This document shows positions 1 to 4,900 of a DNA stretch of 7,235 nucleotides, piece by piece. The notes under the pieces are model-generated. The model did no database searches. It saw only the letters and a program-made list of their open reading frames with translations, and was not told the DNA's origin. The stretch is from CAYREV01 sp964423345 (GTDB lineage Bacteria; Bacteroidota; Rhodothermia; Balneolales; Balneolaceae), in the NCBI GenBank assembly GCA_964423345.1, contig CAYREV010000059.1:1-7235 (forward strand), in the 5' to 3' direction. Position 1 is the stretch's first letter. Each line of letters opens with the position of its first letter. The translations under genes and the position numbers were made by a program.

Positions 1-49
1 CGCGAGAACGACCCGGCGTTCAAGTCACACCCCTGCGTTCGACGAGGAC

Positions 50-1249
50 GTGCAACTGACGAAGTGGCGCGCCCTGGCGCTGGTGGCGACGGCGGAACTG
101 CTCTCGATGAGCCTCTGGTTCTCCGCGTCGGCCGTGGCACCCGAACTCGCCGCCGCGTGGGGGCTCACCCCGGGACAGGTGGGCCTGCTCACCAGCGCCG
201 TGCAGGTCGGGTTCGTCGTCGGGGCGCTGCTCTCGGCGGTGCTCACGCTCTCGGACGCGGTGCCGCCGCGCTACCTGTTCGCCGCGAGTGCGCTGGCGGG
301 TGCGGCCGTCACGGTCGTCCTCGCCACCAGCGTCGACACGCTCGTCCCGGCCGTGGCCCTCCGATTCCTCACGGGCGTCGCCCTCGCCGGCGTCTACCCA
401 CCCGGGATGAAGATCGCCGCCGGGTGGTTCACGGAGGCCCGCGGCCTCGCCATCGGGACCGTGGTCGGCGCCCTCACCGTCGGGTCCGCGCTCCCACACC
501 TCCTGCGCGCGCTCGGCGGCGTGGGCCGCCCCCGTCTGGTCCTGTTCGGCGCGGCGGGGCTCGCGGTGGTCTCGGCCGTCCTCATCCTGCTCGTCCGGCC
601 CGGCCCCCACCAGGCCCCGGCGGCCCCGTTCGACCCCGCGGCCGTCCGCCGGGTCGTCTCGGACCGTGCCACCTCGCTCGCCAACCTCGGCTACTTCGGC
701 CACATGTGGGAGCTCTACGCCGTCTGGACGTGGCTCCCGGCCTACCTCGTGGCGACCCGCGCCGTCGACGGGGCGAGCGGGACAGCCTCGCTGCTGACGT
801 TCGGCACCATCGCCATCGGCGGCGTGGGGGCCGTCGCAGCGGGGCGCTACGCCGACCGACTGGGCCGGACCCGCGTCACGAGCGCCGCGATGGTCGTCTC
901 CGGCTCGGCGTCGGTGCTCGCGGGCGTGTTCTTCGGCTTCTCGCTCCTGCTCCTCGTCCCCTTCCTGCTCGTCTGGGGCGCGACCATCGTCGCCGATTCC
1001 GCGCAGTTTTCCGCGGCCGTGACGGAACTCGCCGACCCCTCCTACGTCGGGACGGCGCTCACCCTCCAGACCGCGGTGGGGTTCCTGCTCACGACGGTCT
1101 CCATCCAGATGGTCCCGGTCCTGCAGGCGTCGCTCGGCTGGCAGTGGGCGTTCGCCCCGCTCGTCGTCGGCCCCATCGTCGGCACGCTGGCGATGCAGCG
1201 GTTACGGGCCCGGCCGGAGGCCGCACGGCTGGCCGGGGGGCGGGGATGA
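50..1249 (+). CDS. Major facilitator superfamily (MFS) transporter
   Basis: This 399-residue protein is an integral membrane permease that should move a small solute by secondary transport; the substrate cannot be told from sequence. It is almost continuously hydrophobic, with a pattern fitting 12 transmembrane helices. Helix 1 (about residues 8-31) contains LSMSLWFSASAV. A soluble loop at about 183-205 (PGPHQAPAAPFDPAAVRR) separates the two six-helix halves. The second half carries an intact MFS motif A, GRYADRLGRTRV (265-276), after GYFGHMWELYAVWTWLPAYL (214-233). The equivalent loop after helix 2 (LSDAVPPRY, 67-75) is degenerate, which is not rare in the superfamily. The start is a GTG. 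The frame stays open to the window edge and no TATA-like element is visible in the 49 bases before it, so a longer N-terminus or co-transcription with an unseen upstream gene is possible. The family is certain; the exact start and substrate are not. Confidence 0.9.
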   Translation: MQLTKWRALALVATAELLSMSLWFSASAVAPELAAAWGLTPGQVGLLTSAVQVGFVVGALLSAVLTLSDAVPPRYLFAASALAGAAVTVVLATSVDTLVPAVALRFLTGVALAGVYPPGMKIAAGWFTEARGLAIGTVVGALTVGSALPHLLRALGGVGRPRLVLFGAAGLAVVSAVLILLVRPGPHQAPAAPFDPAAVRRVVSDRATSLANLGYFGHMWELYAVWTWLPAYLVATRAVDGASGTASLLTFGTIAIGGVGAVAAGRYADRLGRTRVTSAAMVVSGSASVLAGVFFGFSLLLLVPFLLVWGATIVADSAQFSAAVTELADPSYVGTALTLQTAVGFLLTTVSIQMVPVLQASLGWQWAFAPLVVGPIVGTLAMQRLRARPEAARLAGGRG

Positions 1250-1326
1250 ACGGAGCAGAGTAGGTCGGACCGCGGGAGAGGGCTGCGTCGGGGGCGCGTG
1301 TGTCAGTGGGGAACGGACGTGCGGGG
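1250..1326. other. Convergent spacer between the MFS gene and the small exported protein gene
   Basis: This 77-bp GC-rich gap separates the stop codons of two convergent genes. I see no strong hairpin and no T-rich run on either strand, so no terminator is called. It begins with an isolated TGAACGGA (1247-1254, overlapping the MFS stop), the same octamer that recurs in the array at 1705-1722. A single copy here may be chance. Confidence 0.5.
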
Positions 1327-1608
1327 TCAGTCACCGCTCGCCGGCGCGGGCTTCTCACCGTCGCCCGGCGTCAGGCCGCTGATGGCCTTCCCGAGGTTCT
1401 CGACGGTGCCGTCGAGGAACCCACCGATGGCCTCGTGGATGTCACCCACGAAGTCCGGGACCGGGCCGGGGAGGTCGGACGGCGGGCCAGCCTCACCCGG
1501 CGCGTTCTCGGATGCCTGTGCGTCGTCGGGGGCCGCGGCGACAGCCCCTGCGCCCAGCGTGAGCGCGAGAACTGCCAGCGCTGCGACCACGATGCGTGTG
1601 AGCTTCAT
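1327..1608 (-). CDS. Small exported protein with Sec-type signal peptide, unknown function
   Basis: This 93-residue protein has a clear N-terminal signal: MKLTR, then a hydrophobic core IVVAALAVLALTLGAGAV (6-23), then small residues AAA, with likely cleavage near residue 26. It lacks the twin-arginine of Tat substrates and the Cys lipobox of lipoproteins, so it is probably Sec-exported and released or loosely held. The mature part (about 67 residues) has no Cys. It has an acidic stretch (PDDAQASENAPGEA), a Pro-rich linker (GPPSDLPGPVPDFV, 41-54), one potentially amphipathic segment (DFVGDIHEAIGGFLDGTVEN, 52-71) and a Pro-rich tail. The ATG at 1608 was chosen because the signal peptide begins there; the frame extends ten codons further up without a better start. 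It is convergent with the MFS gene across a 77-bp gap and lies 148 bp downstream of the hypothetical gene on the same strand. I do not recognise a characterised family. Confidence 0.75.
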   Translation of the reverse strand: MKLTRIVVAALAVLALTLGAGAVAAAPDDAQASENAPGEAGPPSDLPGPVPDFVGDIHEAIGGFLDGTVENLGKAISGLTPGDGEKPAPASGD

Positions 1609-1635
1609 GTTGCACTCGGGACGAAGGGCGGGACC

Positions 1636-1643
1636 CACTTGAG
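1636..1643 (-). promoter_or_regulatory. Possible weak TATA-like element for the small exported protein gene
   Basis: On the minus strand CTCAAGTG is the most AT-rich stretch in the window expected for a TATA box of a nearly leaderless transcript, about 32 bp before the ATG at 1608. It is a poor match to haloarchaeal TATA boxes. Another candidate, TTCAAATC within the repeat array (about 1711-1718), would give a leader of roughly 80 nt. The call is tentative. Confidence 0.25.
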
Positions 1644-1653
1644 GGGGCCAGAG

Positions 1654-1729
1654 CGTTCAGTCGGTTCAGGCGCCCGAACTCGCTCGCCCGCGAATTCGAG
1701 CGTCTGAACGGATTTGAACGGAATGAACG
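1654..1729. repeat. Dyad-symmetric array of TGAACG hexamers (candidate operator)
   Basis: On the + strand TGAACG occurs at 1705-1710, 1715-1720 and 1724-1729, forming a short tandem of unit TGAACGGA(A/TT) with 10- and 9-bp steps. In the opposite orientation, CGTTCA lies at 1654-1659 and GGTTCA at 1663-1668, 9 bp apart. The two inverted copies and the two distal direct copies are mirror images about the same centre (1691.5); over 17 bp the two arms match at 13 positions. The array fills the spacer upstream of the small exported protein gene, on the side where a regulator would bind. Roughly helical-turn spacing suggests cooperative protein binding on one DNA face. The repeats are seen directly; the operator role is inference. 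Confidence 0.6.
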
Positions 1730-1756
1730 TCTCGTGGCGCCGGCTGAGGACCGGAG

Positions 1757-2143
1757 TCAGTGGGCGTCGAGGGAGGTCTGTGCCGTCGCGGCCGTCTGCT
1801 CGCGCGCCCGACTCCGCTCGGGGTCCCAGCGGCGAGCGACCACGTAGCCGTCCACCGTGTCGTCCTTCGGGTGGGCGTCCTGCAGCCAGACCGTCCGGTC
1901 GCCGTCCCGGGTCAGGTCGCGCGTCCACGACCGGGCCTGCGGCTTCGAGTCGAACCGGCGCCGGGTGCCGTGGTCACCCACCCACTGCCCGGCTGCCGCG
2001 CTGGCCTTCCGGGCCGACCGCTTCACGTCGACGAGGTAGCCCGCGGGGTCGGAGCCGGCCTCGCCCTCGCTCTCGGCACCGCCCACGGCGCTCTCGGTGG
2101 CCGAATCCAGGTCCATCCCGAGGGTCGACGCCTCGCCGTTCAC
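1757..2143 (-). CDS. Hypothetical haloarchaeal protein, 128 aa
   Basis: I do not recognise a characterised family. The protein has an acidic, low-complexity N-terminus (about 1-34, rich in Ser, Glu, Gly) and then a compact region, GYLVDVKRSARKASAAAGQW (35-54). A mixed, Arg-rich segment follows, with FDSKPQARSWTRDL (64-77) and DRTVWLQDAHPKDDTVDGYV (82-101), and a helical charged tail. There are no transmembrane segments, no signal peptide and no Cys, so it is cytosolic; a small nucleic-acid or protein-binding module is possible but unproven. The GTG at 2143 was chosen because it lies about 28 bp from the AT-rich core at 2169-2177, fitting a leaderless transcript. An ATG at 2116 (119 aa) is the alternative. 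A TTG at 2170 would fall inside the promoter and is unlikely. It is divergent from the BFN gene and shares its promoter region. Confidence 0.65.
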   Translation of the reverse strand: MNGEASTLGMDLDSATESAVGGAESEGEAGSDPAGYLVDVKRSARKASAAAGQWVGDHGTRRRFDSKPQARSWTRDLTRDGDRTVWLQDAHPKDDTVDGYVVARRWDPERSRAREQTAATAQTSLDAH

Positions 2144-2168
2144 GGGGGACGGTTGGCGCAGGTGTGGC

Positions 2169-2181
2169 AAAAGTTTTCATA
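2169..2181. promoter_or_regulatory. Shared divergent promoter core (AAAAGTTTTCATA)
   Basis: This is the only AT-rich patch between the divergent hypothetical and BFN genes. Its AAAAGTTTT core is palindromic. On the + strand TTTTCATA is centred about 27 bp before the BFN ATG (2205). On the minus strand AAACTTTT is centred about 28-30 bp before the GTG at 2143. Both distances fit a haloarchaeal TATA box serving leaderless or nearly leaderless transcripts, so one element may serve both genes. Confidence 0.55.
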
Positions 2182-2204
2182 CCCGCTCGTCCGAGTTCGA
2201 TTCG

Positions 2205-2648
2205 ATGACGCACGAGGCCAGGGTCCGGGGGCTCGGAATGAGTGTCACCGACAGTGGCCCGGACGCCCCCGTCGTGATGCTGGAAGCCGACGGCCGGGTC
2301 GTCCCCATATTCATCAGTACCGACCAGGCACAGTCCATCCAGCACGCGCTCGACCGGGACCCGTTCGACCGCCCGCTCACCCACGACCTGCTCGTCGAGA
2401 TGGTCGGCGAGTTCGGCGCCGCCATCGACCGCGTCCGCATCGACGCGCTGGCCGGCGGGACGTTCCTCGCCAAGATCGACGCCGAGCAGTACCGCGACGG
2501 CGAGCGTCGCGCGGTCACCTTCGACGCCCGACCCTCGGACGCCATCGCCATCGCCCTCCGACTGGACTGCGCCATCGAGGTCAGCGAGGGCGTTCTCGAG
2601 GACGCCGGCCGGCCACCGGAGGACTTCGACGTGGCCGACGGAGACTAA
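2205..2648 (+). CDS. Bifunctional nuclease family (BFN/DUF151) protein
   Basis: This 147-residue cytosolic protein belongs to the BFN (DUF151) domain family, members of which have been reported as nucleases acting on DNA and RNA; no catalytic activity is proven for this protein. Family features in order are PVVMLEADGRVVPIFISTDQ (22-41), the QAQSIQHAL helix (41-49), RPLTHDLLVEMV (56-67), the strand-rich middle VRIDALAGGTFLAKI (77-91), and the diagnostic DARPSDAIAIALRL (107-120). The length is normal for a single-domain archaeal member. The ATG at 2205 was chosen because it sits about 27 bp from the TATA-like TTTTCATA; a second Met at residue 12 is possible. The frame runs further upstream but would cross the promoter. 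It is divergent from the hypothetical gene and convergent with the LeuA/CimA gene. Confidence 0.88.
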   Translation: MTHEARVRGLGMSVTDSGPDAPVVMLEADGRVVPIFISTDQAQSIQHALDRDPFDRPLTHDLLVEMVGEFGAAIDRVRIDALAGGTFLAKIDAEQYRDGERRAVTFDARPSDAIAIALRLDCAIEVSEGVLEDAGRPPEDFDVADGD

Positions 2649-2668
2649 ACACGAAACTTTTCCGCTCG

Positions 2669-2687
2669 GGTGCGCCTCCGGCGCACC
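2669..2687. terminator. GC-rich hairpin after the BFN gene
   Basis: GGTGCGCC (2669-2676), loop TCC, and GGCGCACC (2680-2687) form a perfect 8-bp stem 20 bp after the BFN stop. T-rich tracts lie close by (ACTTTT at 2657-2662; AAAACTTT at 2697-2703), and the motif CCGCTCG is repeated directly on both sides (2662-2668 and 2686-2692). It may act as a terminator or transcript-end barrier between convergent genes. Archaeal termination depends mainly on U-tracts, so the hairpin role is inference. Confidence 0.5.
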
Positions 2688-2715
2688 GCTCGCGCAAAAC
2701 TTTCGATTCAAAAGG

Positions 2716-2738
2716 CGCCGCTCGCTGCGCTCGCGGCG
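2716..2738. repeat. Second palindromic element in the convergent spacer
   Basis: CGCCGC (2716-2721) and GCGGCG (2733-2738) pair around an 11-nt loop that itself holds CGC-T-GCG. CGCTCGCTGCGCTCG-type palindromes are, as I recall, common between haloarchaeal genes. On the minus strand it is followed by T-rich TTTTGAATCG and AAAGTTTTG, so it could end the LeuA/CimA transcript. The remainder of the spacer (2739-2799) shows no feature I can support. Confidence 0.45.
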
Positions 2739-2799
2739 GGTGGGTGTGCCCGACCGCACCGCAACCGCGACAGCTCCGTACCGCGTCGCCAGTTGCCTT

Positions 2800-4327
2800 C
2801 TAATCGTCTGCTAACACTCGGTCCGGCTCGTACGCCAGCAACCGGTCCAGCGCGTCGACCATCGCGTCCACGCTGGCGACGGTGATGTCCGCGTCACTGC
2901 TGGTGGTCGTCACCGTACGGTCCCCGCGGCTCATCTGCACCTCGACGGTCACTAAAGCGTCTGTGCCGCCCGTGATGGCGTCGACGTGGTAGCTGTCTAA
3001 CTGGGCCTGCCCGGCCTGTCCGAGCGCGGCCTCGACCGCCTTGACGGCGGCGTCGACCGGGCCGGAGCCGGTGCCTGCGGCGGTGCGTTCCTCGTCGTCG
3101 ACCCGGAGGCGGACCGAGGCGGTCGGCTGCCCCGACCCCGACGCGGCCGTGAGCCCGAGCAGTTCCACGCGGCGCTCGCGGTCACGACCCTGCACCTCCT
3201 CGGCGATGGTCAGGAGGTCGGCGTCGGTGACGCGCTTGCCACGGTCGCCGAGTTCCTTCACGCGCTTGACGACGGCCGAGAGCTCCTCGTCGCTCACCTC
3301 GACGTCGTGTTCGGCGAGCGCGGCCTTCACACCCGCGCGGCCGGCGTGTTTGCCGAGGACGAGCCGGCGCTCGCGGCCCACCGTCTCGGGCGCGTACGGC
3401 TCGTACATCGCGTCGTCCTTCAGCGTCCCGTCGGTGTGGATGCCCGACTCGTGGGTGAAGGCATTCTCGCCGAGCACCGCCTTGTTCGGCGGGAGGTTCA
3501 CCCCGGTCGCGTCCGCGACGAGCCGGCCGAGCTCGTAGAGCTGCTCCGAGTCGACCGTCGTCACGTCGTAGCCGTGCTGGAGCGCGATGGCGACCTCCTC
3601 CAGGGCGACGTTGCCGGCGCGCTCGCCGATGCCGTTCACCGTCGCGTGGACGAGATCGGCGCCGGCCGCCACGGAGGCGAGCGCGTTCGTCACGCCGAGT
3701 CCGAGGTCGTCGTGGGTGTGGGTGCTCGTCGGCCCGTGTGCCGCGAGCCGCGACACCGCCTCGACCGTCCGGTCGGGGGTGGCGTGGCCCACCGTGTCGG
3801 CGTAACAGAACCGGTCGGCGCCGGCGTCGTGGGCCGTCTCCGCGAGCTGTTCGAGGAAGTCGAGGTNNNNNNNNNNCCCAGAGCCCGTGGTCGGCGGCGT
3901 ACTCGACGAGTTCGGCAGTATTACTCACGACCGCGTCGCGGGTCGTCCCCACCTTCGTCTCGATGTGCCGGTCGCTCGCCGGGACGACGATCGTGACGCC
4001 GTCGACGCCGCAGTCGAGCGCGAGGTCGATGTCCCCCTGCACGCCGCGGGCGAAGGAGGTGACCGTCGCGTCGAGGTCGAGGTCGGTCACCTTCCGGATG
4101 GTCTCGCGTTCGCCCGGCCCGGTGCAGGCGCTGCCGGCTTCGATGACGTCCACCCCGGCGCCGTCGAGCTCGCGTGCGATGTGTGCTTTCTGTTCGGGCG
4201 ACAGCGACACCCCTGGCGCCTGCTCACCGTCGCGCAGGGTCGTGTCCAGGAACGAGACGTCCGCGTCGCCGAGCGGTCGCGTCAGGTCGTGCTTACCGAA
4301 AAGCGTCTCAGAACCGTCGAATTTCAC
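2800..4327 (-). CDS. 2-isopropylmalate synthase / (R)-citramalate synthase family enzyme (LeuA/CimA), split by an assembly gap
   Basis: This enzyme condenses acetyl-CoA with a 2-oxo acid: 2-oxoisovalerate in leucine synthesis (LeuA) or pyruvate in the citramalate route to isoleucine (CimA). The N-terminal part has the signature LDTTLRDGEQAPGVSLS (27-43), VIEAGSACTGPGE (61-73) and SFARGVQGDIDLALD. It runs to DHGLW (146-150), just before 10 N at 3867-3876. After the gap come LDFLEQLAETAHDAGADRFC, the metal-binding HTH of THTHDDLGLG (His codons at 3718-3720 and 3712-3714), and NGIGERAGN (Asn codon 3610-3612). NAFTHESGIHTDG follows, then a C-terminal LeuA-type regulatory domain ending ADD. The frame changes across the N run, which a gap of unknown true length explains; the gene is probably intact, about 516 aa. 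The start is taken as GTG 4327, since no other usable start lies in frame nearby. No leuBCD is adjacent, and I lean towards CimA on context only. Confidence 0.85.
3867..3876. other. Assembly gap (10 N) inside the LeuA/CimA gene
   Basis: Ten consecutive N mark a scaffold join of unknown length. Upstream coding ends at TGG plus one G (3880-3877), and downstream coding resumes with the second base of a codon at 3866. The missing length must therefore be a multiple of 3, so it is not 10. From family memory, the LW to DLDFLE stretch usually holds about 11 residues with a G-E-D motif, which predicts about 33 missing bases. Confidence 0.97.
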
Positions 4328-4373
4328 GGCCAGCCGCCTTGCGGCGACTTCCTCTATCCTCCATGTGATCCAT
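4308..4373 (-). CDS. Possible short leader ORF (21 codons) overlapping the LeuA/CimA start
   Basis: An ATG at 4373 lies about 32 bp from the TATA-like TTTATTA (4402-4408), and so within a few bases of the expected transcription start. It opens a 21-codon frame beginning MDHMEDRGSRRK and ending REIRRF, with the stop at 4308-4310. This frame overlaps the GTG 4327 start of the synthase in a different frame by about 20 bases. It has six Arg and no Leu or Val and only one Ile, unlike a classical branched-chain attenuator peptide. Either it is a translated leader ORF, or the ATG is the true synthase start and one indel (real or a sequencing error, possibly near the AAA at 4322-4324) breaks the frame. 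It is low confidence as a gene. Confidence 0.3.
   Translation of the reverse strand: MDHMEDRGSRRKAAGREIRRF
4333..4345 (-). promoter_or_regulatory. Small RNA hairpin just before the LeuA/CimA GTG start
   Basis: In the transcript GCCGC-AAG-GCGGC forms a 5-bp stem with a 3-nt loop, ending 5 nt before GTG 4327. A second inverted repeat, CCATG-TGATC-CATGG (4361-4375 on the + strand), spans the expected transcription start and the ATG at 4373. Both are short. They could influence start selection or bind a regulator, but chance is possible in GC-rich DNA. Confidence 0.3.
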
Positions 4374-4401
4374 GGTGTGACTGCACAGGGGCGGTCACGA
4401 G

Positions 4402-4408
4402 TAATAAA
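4402..4408 (-). promoter_or_regulatory. TATA-like element for the LeuA/CimA gene
   Basis: TTTATTA on the minus strand stands out in the 133-bp space between the DUF192 stop and the synthase GTG. It predicts a transcription start near 4379, a few bases before ATG 4373 and about 52 nt before GTG 4327. It indicates that the synthase is transcribed separately from DUF192. Confidence 0.6.
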
Positions 4409-4460
4409 CCCACGGCTTCGGACAGGTTCTGCTCCTGTCGTTGCACCCGCGCCGACCCGC

Positions 4461-4817
4461 TCACGATTCGACGCGGATGCGGTCGCCGGTTTCGACACCG
4501 GCGGCAGCTCCCTCGGGCAGTTCGAGCACCGTGTCGGCGACCGCCCCTCCCCGTCCGGTCCACGCCGGCAGCGTCGCGACCTGCTGGACGATCCCGTCGG
4601 CGAGCCAGACGGCGTCGATGGCGAACGGGACGAACAGCATGTGGAGCCGCCGTCGTGCCTGCCCGTCGAACCGGAAGACAAGCGCGTAGTCGTCCGGAAC
4701 GGACCGGCGGAACATCAGTCCGCGCGCTCGCGAGAACAGTGTGTCCGCGACGGCCACGTCCGTCGCGAGCACGCGCTCCGGGTCGGTCTCCGTCTTCGCC
4801 TCGTGGACGACGCGCAC
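4461..4817 (-). CDS. DUF192 family protein
   Basis: This 118-residue protein has the DUF192 pattern. An N-terminal strand, MRVVHE, is followed by VLATDVAVADTLFSRARGLM (16-35), the family ARGLMFR element. YALVFRFDG (44-52), HMLFVPFAIDAVWLADG (59-75), VQQVATLPAWTG and the closing LPEGAAAGVETGDRIRV follow. The biochemical role of DUF192 proteins is not established. Many members elsewhere are exported, but this copy shows no signal peptide or membrane segment. Start choice is uncertain. GTG 4817 gives the N-terminus I recall for haloarchaeal homologues. GTG 4847 (128 aa) lies exactly one promoter distance from the TATA-like element at 4870-4875. An ATG at 4892 would lie upstream of that element and is unlikely. 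It is back to back with truD, and the synthase lies downstream on the same strand with its own promoter. Confidence 0.85.
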   Translation of the reverse strand: MRVVHEAKTETDPERVLATDVAVADTLFSRARGLMFRRSVPDDYALVFRFDGQARRRLHMLFVPFAIDAVWLADGIVQQVATLPAWTGRGGAVADTVLELPEGAAAGVETGDRIRVES

Positions 4818-4820
4818 GAG

Positions 4821-4835
4821 CGCAGCGACGCTGCG
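4821..4835. repeat. Perfect 15-bp palindrome at the DUF192 start
   Basis: CGCAGCG-A-CGCTGCG is a perfect inverted repeat with 7-bp arms. It ends 3 bases upstream of the GTG at 4817 and lies downstream of the alternative GTG at 4847. If transcription starts near 4847 and translation at 4817, it would form a hairpin filling half of a 30-nt leader. If translation starts at 4847 it is merely coding sequence (about SVAAL). Its role is undetermined. Confidence 0.4.
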
Positions 4836-4869
4836 GGGTCGCTTCACGGTTTCGGGCGGCGGACGACAG

Positions 4870-4875
4870 CTATAC
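4870..4875. promoter_or_regulatory. TATA-like element CTATAC between divergent DUF192 and truD
   Basis: CTATAC on the + strand is centred about 28 bp before the truD ATG (4901). Read on the minus strand as GTATAG, it is centred about 26 bp before GTG 4847. It may serve both divergent genes or truD only. It is the only AT-rich hexamer in the interval. Confidence 0.5.
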
Positions 4876-4900
4876 CCCCGGCGACCCACCACGTCGCTGT

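Noticed and set aside
3..59. Possible C-terminal end of an upstream gene in frame 3 (stop at 57-59)
   Set aside because: Only 18 codons are visible with no recognisable motif; this cannot be separated from chance.
20..703. Minus-strand open frame of 227 codons opposite the MFS gene
   Set aside because: Composition (Arg, Gly, Glu, Asp runs) is typical of antisense shadows, and the opposite strand encodes a clear transmembrane protein.
64..1263. Long + strand open frame overlapping the MFS gene
   Set aside because: It is extremely rich in Arg, Pro and Gly, with no domain. It is a shadow of the MFS frame in GC-rich DNA, where stops are rare.
1654..1729. CRISPR array or attachment site as an explanation of the TGAACG repeats
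   Set aside because: The units are 6-9 bp with no spacers of uniform length, and no cas gene, integrase or tRNA lies nearby.
1605..1928. Minus-strand open frame covering the TGAACG array
   Set aside because: It overlaps the hypothetical gene in another frame and has no recognisable protein features. The array is better read as non-coding.
2144..2170. TTG start at 2170 for the hypothetical protein
   Set aside because: The codon lies inside the AT-rich promoter core, so a transcript starting about 26 bp downstream would lack it.
1974..2759. Minus-strand 261-codon frame opposite the BFN gene
   Set aside because: The BFN family match on the + strand is clear; this frame is its complement.
1760..2803. 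+ strand open frame of 347 codons across the hypothetical and BFN genes
   Set aside because: It crosses a promoter, runs out of frame with the BFN gene and through the palindromic spacer, and has Arg/Pro/Gly-rich composition.
4328..4681. Upstream extension of the LeuA/CimA frame to 4681
   Set aside because: It would cross the TTTATTA promoter and the DUF192 coding end, and the sequence resembles no family N-terminus.
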